A DNA stretch of 64,000 bases, taken from NCBI GenBank assembly GCA_050330205.1, contig JBHJOA010000016.1, forward strand, positions 1 to 64,000. The letters run 5' to 3'. Origin of the DNA: Pelagibius sp050330205 (GTDB lineage: Bacteria; Pseudomonadota; Alphaproteobacteria; Kiloniellales; Kiloniellaceae). The translations under genes and the position numbers were made by a program. Each line of letters starts with the position of its first letter. Position 1 is the stretch's first letter. The notes below the pieces were generated by a model. The model saw only the letters and a program-made list of their open reading frames with translations. It was not told the origin of the DNA and did not search any database. Below are positions 59,723 to 64,000 of the stretch, one piece after another.

Positions 59723-60226
59723 CTACCCAATTGTCGACAATTCGCAAGGCGCCCCTCGGGGTAATTCTATTCTGCCCCGAGAGGCAGCTTCCGTTGCAGC
59801 GAGCTCCCGCTGCAGAAGGCGTGCGGCCTGCGCCAGTTCGGCCTCGGAAGCGCCGCCGCCGTTCGTGGCGCCGCGGCGCCGTGCGGTGACGTCGCCGGCC
59901 GACAGCAGGGGCACCACCTCGACCTGGGCATGAGGCTCACCGCCGGCCGGGAACAGGAACCCGACCCGCTCTGCCTTGAAGACAGCCCTCTGAGCCTCGG
60001 CAAGCCGCTGGCCCAGGTGCAACAACTCACTCGCCAGGGACGGCGGCAGGGCATTGAAGTGCGGATAGTGATCACGCGGGACGATCCGCAGGTGGCCCGG
60101 GCGGATCGGGTCGGCATCGAGAAAGGCGACGAATCGTACCGTCTCGTGGACGACATGGGCAGGAAACGCGCCGGCGGCGACCGCGCAGGACAGGCAGTCG
60201 CCGTGAACAGAGGGATCTTGGGTCAT
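59723..60226 (-). CDS. HIT-fold protein with degenerate histidine triad
   Basis: A 167-residue protein of the HIT/Ap4A-hydrolase fold. It has the early Cys pair (DCLSC, Cys11/Cys14) and FLDADPIRPGHLRIVPRDHYPHF, characteristic of HIT proteins. The triad normally reads HxHxH; here it is His99-Ala-Gln101-Val-Glu103-Val, so only one of three histidines is kept, and the nucleophile position is not His. It may be inactive as a nucleotide hydrolase and serve as a binding protein, or use another chemistry. The ATG at 60226 follows a leader with a strong hairpin. Confidence 0.78.
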   Translation of the reverse strand: MTQDPSVHGDCLSCAVAAGAFPAHVVHETVRFVAFLDADPIRPGHLRIVPRDHYPHFNALPPSLASELLHLGQRLAEAQRAVFKAERVGFLFPAGGEPHAQVEVVPLLSAGDVTARRRGATNGGGASEAELAQAARLLQRELAATEAASRGRIELPRGAPCELSTIG

Positions 60227-60250
60227 GAGCTTCGGCTCCGGAATGCGGAT

Positions 60251-60291
60251 TGGGAAAAACAGAAACACCCCGGCCGGTCCCGGCGGGGTGT
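60251..60291 (-). terminator. intrinsic terminator in the leader of the HIT gene
   Basis: ACACCCCG (60265-60272) pairs with CGGGGTGT (60284-60291), with an inner CCGG/CCGG pair. On the minus strand it is followed by TTTCTGTTTTT (60264-60254). It lies only 25 bp upstream of the HIT start codon and so would end a transcript before that gene, either an attenuator or the end of a short RNA. The rest of 60292-60516 holds no recognised gene. Confidence 0.75.
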
Positions 60292-60516
60292 CCGCAACTC
60301 CGAAGAGCATCCTGGAAGATGGGCGCAGGCGCCCGTTACCCCGCGTTACCGAAAACGGCCGGGGTGGGGCATTCGCAAGAAGGTGCCAAAGCGCTTGTCC
60401 ATGGGGCGCAACCATAGCGGCGAATCGGCACTTAGGGAAGCCCGTCAGGATGCTGGCAGCTACCGGTGCCCACCCCCTGGCGAAAGGTCGCCGCCGGGGC
60501 CTAGAATGCGCCAGCC

Positions 60517-61221
60517 ATGACCCTTGCCGAGACCGAAGCCCCCCTCCTGAAGCATAGCGACGTGCTGCGCCGCCACCTGCCGCTCGAAGGCGCCAGGATC
60601 GCCGACGTCGGCTGCGGCGACGGCGCGCTGGTGCGCGTCATGGCGCGCGGTGGGGCCTGGGTCCTCGGGATCGATCCCGGCGCCGGGCAGCTCGCCCGCG
60701 CCCGCGCCGCCGAACCGGCGCGCGACGAAAGCTACCTCTGCGCCCTGGGGGAGGCGCTGCCGCTGCCGGACGGCTGCCTCGATGCCCTGGTCTACTTCAA
60801 TGCCCTGCACCATGTGCCGATCACCCAGCAGGACGCCGCCCTGGCCGAGGCCGCCCGCGTGCTGCGCCCCGGCGGCCTGCTTTATGTGCAGGAACCCCTG
60901 GCCGAAGGCGGCTACTTCGAGATCATGCGGCCGATCGAGGACGAAACCGAGGTGCGTGCCGAGGCCTACAAAGCCTTGAAGACCGCGGCGGCCGGTGGCG
61001 CACTGGAGGAGGTCGAAGAATCCTTCTACCGCGCCCCCTTCCGGGTGAAGAGCGCCGAGGCCTTCCTCGACGGCCTGATCGCCGTCGATCCTGCCCGCCG
61101 TTCCGCGGTGGAGGCGGCGGAAGCGTCGTTGCGGCGGGGCTTTCTGGCGGCAGCGGAACAGCGCGACGACGGATTCTGGTTCGAGATACCCTCCAGGCTC
61201 AACCTGCTGCGGCGAATGTAA
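60517..61221 (+). CDS. class I SAM-dependent methyltransferase
   Basis: A 234-residue methyltransferase. Motif I is IADVGCGDGALVRV (residues about 28-41), the acidic loop is VLGIDPGAGQ, and motif II/III reads LDALVYFNALHHVP and VLRPGGLLYVQEP, the Methyltransf_11 pattern. The acceptor is unknown. Its TAA overlaps the ATG of the next gene (TAATG), so the two are translationally coupled. Confidence 0.87.
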   Translation: MTLAETEAPLLKHSDVLRRHLPLEGARIADVGCGDGALVRVMARGGAWVLGIDPGAGQLARARAAEPARDESYLCALGEALPLPDGCLDALVYFNALHHVPITQQDAALAEAARVLRPGGLLYVQEPLAEGGYFEIMRPIEDETEVRAEAYKALKTAAAGGALEEVEESFYRAPFRVKSAEAFLDGLIAVDPARRSAVEAAEASLRRGFLAAAEQRDDGFWFEIPSRLNLLRRM

Positions 61222-61571
61222 TGGCGATCCGCTACCTCTCCGAACACGATTCCCCCGACGATCCCGGTGGCCTCATCCGCGAGGTTCTGGAAATGGGCGA
61301 GGATTTCCCCGGTCCGGCCGAGGATGTGGTGCTGGCCTGGATCCTGCGCCTTGGCCAGGACCGCGACCCCGGCCAGGCCGCCAAGCGCCTGATCGCCGAC
61401 TACCGGCTGGAGGAGGGCCCTCAGCCCGGGGGCGCTTGCGGGCGCCTCATCGCCATGATCAAGGAGACCGCTGACTACCCCGCCCAGCGCATGACCCGCC
61501 ACCTCTGCCAACCACGCCGGCGCGGCGGCTGGCGCCGCAACCGGCCCGGAGATTCGTCGCCGGAATCATGA
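61221..61571 (+). CDS. conserved hypothetical protein, 116 aa
   Basis: Not recognised. The protein is acidic in the first 40 residues (HDSPDDPGGLIREVLEMGEDFPGPAEDVVLAWIL) and very basic at the end (RHLCQPRRRGGWRRNRP). A helical segment with DPGQAAKRLIADYRL stands in the middle. It has no signal peptide or membrane segment. It sits between the methyltransferase (1-bp overlap) and the YcaQ-type gene (4-bp overlap), so it is probably expressed and functions with one of them. Confidence 0.7.
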   Translation: MAIRYLSEHDSPDDPGGLIREVLEMGEDFPGPAEDVVLAWILRLGQDRDPGQAAKRLIADYRLEEGPQPGGACGRLIAMIKETADYPAQRMTRHLCQPRRRGGWRRNRPGDSSPES

Positions 61572-62782
61572 GTTCACCCCGCGTCATCGACAACCGCTCG
61601 GCCCGGCGGCTCTTCCTGCAGCGCCAGGGTCTTTCTTTCCCGCCGCACCGCAAGCTGAGCGACCGGGACCTGCTGGATCTCATCGATCATCTCGGCTTCG
61701 TGCAGCTGGACTCGATCCAGACGGTGGAGCGTGCCCACCATATGATCCTCTTCGCGCGCAACCAGACCTATCGCCCCAAGCAGCTGGCCCGCCTGCACGA
61801 GAGCGAGGCGGCGCTGTTCGAGAACTGGACCCACGACGCCTCGATCATCCCCAGCCGCTTCTTTCCCTACTGGAAGCAGCGCTTCGCCCGCGAGGAAGCG
61901 CGGCTGCGGGCGCGCTGGCGGAATTGGCACGGCGAGGGCTTCGAGGCCGAGATCGAGACCGTCCGCCGGCACATCGCCGAGAACGGCCGCGTACTGGCGC
62001 GGGAAATCGGCAACGACGATGCCGACAACCCCAAGACCAACGGCGGCTGGTGGGACTGGCACCCTTCGAAGACGGCGCTGGAATTCCTGTGGCGCTGCGG
62101 ACACCTGGCCGTGGCCGCGCGCGACGGCTTCCAGAAGGTCTACGACCTCACCGAGCGGACCCTACCGCACGAACACCTCGCGTCCGAGCCCGGCGAGGCC
62201 GAGACGGTCGACTGGGCCTGCCGCGCGGCGCTCGAGCGCCTGGGCGTCGCCACCTCCGGCGAGATCGCCGCCTTCTGGGGCCTGGTGACGCCCGAGGAAG
62301 CCAAGGCCTGGTGCCGCGCGCGCAAGGGCGACGAACTGGAAGAGGTATGCGTCGAGGGCGCGGAGGGCAGCAAGCCGCGCGCGGCCTTTGTCTTCGCCGA
62401 CCGCGATCCCTGCCGCGATCTGCCCGAGCCGCCGAAACGCCTGCGCGTGCTCAGCCCCTTCGATCCGCTGATCCGTGACCGCAAGCGCAGCGAGCGTCTC
62501 TTCGGCTTCCACTACCGCATCGAGGTCTTCGTGCCGGCGGCGAAGCGCAAGTACGGCTACTACGTCTTCCCGCTGCTGGAGGGCGACCGCCTGATCGGCC
62601 GCCTCGACATGAAGCACGCGCGCGATAGCGGCGACCTCCGGGTGAACGGACTCTGGCTGGAGCCCAAGGTAAAGCTGTCGCGCGCGCGGCGAGACCGTCT
62701 CGAAGCGGAACTGGAAAGGCAGCGCCGATTCACCGGCGCCGCGCGCGTCGTCTTCCAGAACGGCTGGGTGAAAGCGGGCTGA
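61568..62782 (+). CDS. YcaQ/AlkZ-like crosslink-repair DNA glycosylase family protein
   Basis: A 404-residue winged-helix (HTH_42) protein. The catalytic-type motif Q-x-D is present in FVQLDSIQT (Gln46, Asp48). The family HHMILFARN and WTHDASIIPSRFFPYW segments follow, and FDPLIRDRKRSERLFGFHYRIEVFVPA is near the C-terminus. E. coli YcaQ unhooks DNA interstrand crosslinks; AlkZ removes azinomycin adducts. The start overlaps the previous gene by 4 bp (ATGA). This is probably a repair enzyme for alkylated or crosslinked DNA. Confidence 0.9.
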   Translation: MSSPRVIDNRSARRLFLQRQGLSFPPHRKLSDRDLLDLIDHLGFVQLDSIQTVERAHHMILFARNQTYRPKQLARLHESEAALFENWTHDASIIPSRFFPYWKQRFAREEARLRARWRNWHGEGFEAEIETVRRHIAENGRVLAREIGNDDADNPKTNGGWWDWHPSKTALEFLWRCGHLAVAARDGFQKVYDLTERTLPHEHLASEPGEAETVDWACRAALERLGVATSGEIAAFWGLVTPEEAKAWCRARKGDELEEVCVEGAEGSKPRAAFVFADRDPCRDLPEPPKRLRVLSPFDPLIRDRKRSERLFGFHYRIEVFVPAAKRKYGYYVFPLLEGDRLIGRLDMKHARDSGDLRVNGLWLEPKVKLSRARRDRLEAELERQRRFTGAARVVFQNGWVKAG

Positions 62783-62797
62783 CCCGGCGGCCGGCGG

Positions 62798-63448
62798 TCA
62801 TGCCGCCCGCCGCCCGTGCTTCATCATGGTGCGCACCAGGCTGTAGAGAACCACGGCGTTCAGCAGGTGCCAGAGGAAATGGGTGCCGTAGGGCAGCACC
62901 GCGCAGAGCGGTTCGTCGGCCGTACGGAACGCCAGGGAAAGGGCGAAAATGCCGGCGGCGACGAGAATGCGCGGTCCGGCCGGATGCCGGCGGCCGAAAT
63001 GGAGGAAGCCGCCGACGCCCAGCATGATCGTCAGGGCCACCCCGTAGGTGGAGACCGAGAAACCGAAGAGAAGCGGCATCGCCACCGTCAGCAGCAGCAC
63101 TATCGCTACACCCGCGAGGCAGATCCAGAGCGGCAGCGCGACGAATCGCCTCAGCGCCAGGTAAATGTAGAGCAGGATAAAGAGGGCGATGGGGATGACG
63201 TCGGCCAGCGCGGCCCAGACCTGTGCGAAGGTATGGAACAGGCCGCTGCCGATGCCGATGGCGAAGACCAGGGCCACCAGCCCCAGGATCGCCGGGTCGC
63301 GCCGCAGCACCGCATCCTCGCGGCGCAACGCGGCGACCAGCAGCAGCCCGGCGACGATGAAGGCGAGGTTGGTGACCGCGTTGACCGGCTCCGCCCAGAA
63401 CTCCGGCCCCACCCGCTCGCAGTAGATATCGATGTAGTCTGCTTCCAT
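62798..63448 (-). CDS. ceramidase-family membrane protein
   Basis: A 216-residue membrane protein with about seven hydrophobic segments. It begins with a short cytosolic lead MEADYIDIYCERVGPEFWAEP and has NAVTNLAFI, GIGSGLFHTFAQ and the C-terminal GTHFLWHLLNA, which supply the Ser, Asp and three His expected of the zinc-dependent CREST/alkaline ceramidase family. A lipid amide hydrolase role in the inner membrane is inferred. The ATG at 63448 fits the domain start; the long frame to 63850 overlaps the next gene. Confidence 0.82.
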   Translation of the reverse strand: MEADYIDIYCERVGPEFWAEPVNAVTNLAFIVAGLLLVAALRREDAVLRRDPAILGLVALVFAIGIGSGLFHTFAQVWAALADVIPIALFILLYIYLALRRFVALPLWICLAGVAIVLLLTVAMPLLFGFSVSTYGVALTIMLGVGGFLHFGRRHPAGPRILVAAGIFALSLAFRTADEPLCAVLPYGTHFLWHLLNAVVLYSLVRTMMKHGRRAA

Positions 63449-63498
63449 TTCGTCCCGGAAATCACCGCCCGAAGGGAGTGCACTTCGCTCCGCACCCG

Positions 63499-63942
63499 TC
63501 AGTTCGCCGCAGTGAAGGCGTTCTCGATGTGCTGGAGAGCCTGGTAGACCGGAATGGTGAAGATGCCGGCCTGGCCGCGCTCGAAACTCAGCAGCCACAG
63601 CGCGTAGCCCTCTGAAATGTCGGGCATCTCGGCCTCTGACTCCAGCAGTTCGACGACGCTGGCCTCGATGGCCTCCCGGCTCAGCGGCATGTGGACCAGA
63701 TGATCCTGCACACCGCCTTCGATCTTGGGGTTTCTCAGCTGCAGGCCGTCGATGTAGACGTGGTAGATCGCCCGCGAACCGAGACCACGGTCGATCCTGG
63801 CAAGATAGAGCCGCGAGGCCTCTTCGCCCGGCCGGGTCTGGTAGCGCCACACCTGGCCCGTCATGAGATCGATCGCCTGAGCCGGCGCGGAAGCCAACTG
63901 CAGCAGCATGAGGATGGCCACGATGGCGGTTTTGCTGGACAT
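63499..63942 (-). CDS. exported protein of unknown function
   Basis: A 147-residue protein not recognised as a known family. The signal peptide is MSSKTAIVAILMLLQLASAPAQA (cleavage after about residue 23), and the mature part starts IDLMTGQVWRYQTRPGEEASRLYLARI. The mature protein looks beta-rich (YHVYIDGLQL) and ends in an amphipathic stretch. It lies 50 bp upstream of the ceramidase-family gene on the same strand, so they may be co-transcribed. Confidence 0.75.
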   Translation of the reverse strand: MSSKTAIVAILMLLQLASAPAQAIDLMTGQVWRYQTRPGEEASRLYLARIDRGLGSRAIYHVYIDGLQLRNPKIEGGVQDHLVHMPLSREAIEASVVELLESEAEMPDISEGYALWLLSFERGQAGIFTIPVYQALQHIENAFTAAN

Positions 63943-63953
63943 GATGAAGGCTC

Positions 63954-64000
63954 CTAACCCCAGAGTTCGGCGGCCGGCGGATAGACGAGGCTGTCTGTGA
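63954..64000 (-). CDS. possible C-terminus of a gene entering from the right edge
   Basis: On the minus strand an open frame enters from the right edge and reads TDSLVYPPAAELWG followed by a TAG stop at 63954. Only 14-15 residues are visible, so no family can be assigned. The stop lies 11 bp before the start of the next gene (63942), the spacing of an operon. Confidence 0.35.
   Translation of the reverse strand, partial: TDSLVYPPAAELWG

Noticed and set aside
60374..60415. HIT protein extended upstream through the hairpin region to 60415
   Set aside because: The extension would translate through a terminator hairpin and has no family similarity; the ATG at 60226 begins a typical HIT N-terminus.
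1..64000. Prophage, insertion sequence, integrase or biosynthetic gene cluster
   Set aside because: I found no transposase, integrase, phage structural protein, NRPS/PKS module or toxin-antitoxin pair. The carrier domain at 48708 is a single unit in a lipid-type enzyme.

Overview
The window is a GC-rich stretch of chromosome, about two-thirds G+C by eye, from an alphaproteobacterium. The best markers are a GapR-type DNA-binding protein (12163-12411), a CpdR cell-cycle receiver (51767-52126), a DUF1244 protein and a single-cysteine ribosomal protein L36. Gene content fits a metabolically versatile, Rhodospirillales/Kiloniellales-like organism. That placement is inference: no rRNA gene is present. 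Genes are packed tightly, with many 1-8 bp overlaps. I see no prophage, insertion sequence or CRISPR array. One RNA gene, tRNA-Val(GAC), is present.

Layout. 1-4914: aromatic amino-acid catabolism, with 4-hydroxyphenylpyruvate dioxygenase (cut by the left edge) divergent from a fused indolepyruvate:ferredoxin oxidoreductase. 4972-10763: a DegT-aminotransferase plus aspartyl-hydroxylase-like pair, a DUF900 hydrolase, a cold-shock protein with a good terminator, a fatty-acid desaturase and a GST. 10787-14900: a three-cistron nitrile hydratase/thiocyanate-hydrolase-like set, gapR, DUF1244, a YbdK-type ligase and an N-formylglutamate amidohydrolase. 15022-18435: a hydroxyproline-epimerase-like racemase facing a DapA-family/GNAT/LpxA-like operon. 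18605-27080: two-carbon metabolism, with a FadR-type regulator, glycerate 2-kinase, pyruvate kinase and glcDEF. Two near-identical palindromes lie in front of the regulator and of glcD. 27151-28598: rpmJ with promoter and terminator, and a methyltransferase.

28654-47584 reads as an island for quaternary amines. A CdhR-like regulator is divergent from a beta-keto-acid cleavage enzyme and an L-carnitine dehydrogenase-thioesterase fusion. After an intergenic repeat come an acyl-CoA dehydrogenase, an ADP-forming CoA ligase, a close CaiD homologue and an HSL-type esterase. Opposite to these runs a Dpp-type ABC transporter operon ending in a CocE/NonD hydrolase. A LysR regulator and choline sulfatase follow. 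Together these could take up and hydrolyse carnitine or choline derivatives, interconvert carnitine and crotonobetaine CoA esters, and degrade L-carnitine to betaine.

47699-64000: an NDUFA9-like SDR, a 939-residue AMP-ligase/carrier/PlsC fusion whose stop codon lies inside the opposing tRNA-Val gene, cpdR, a second N-formylglutamate amidohydrolase, GNAT, lytic transglycosylase, NIPSNAP, PAS, and a four-gene CoA operon (acyl-CoA dehydrogenase, GST, CaiB/BaiF transferase, HTD2-type hydratase). These are followed by a HIT-fold protein with a degenerate triad, a methyltransferase/unknown/YcaQ run, a ceramidase-family membrane protein and an exported unknown protein. Most functions are family-level calls made from motifs and context. 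Substrates are inferred unless stated.
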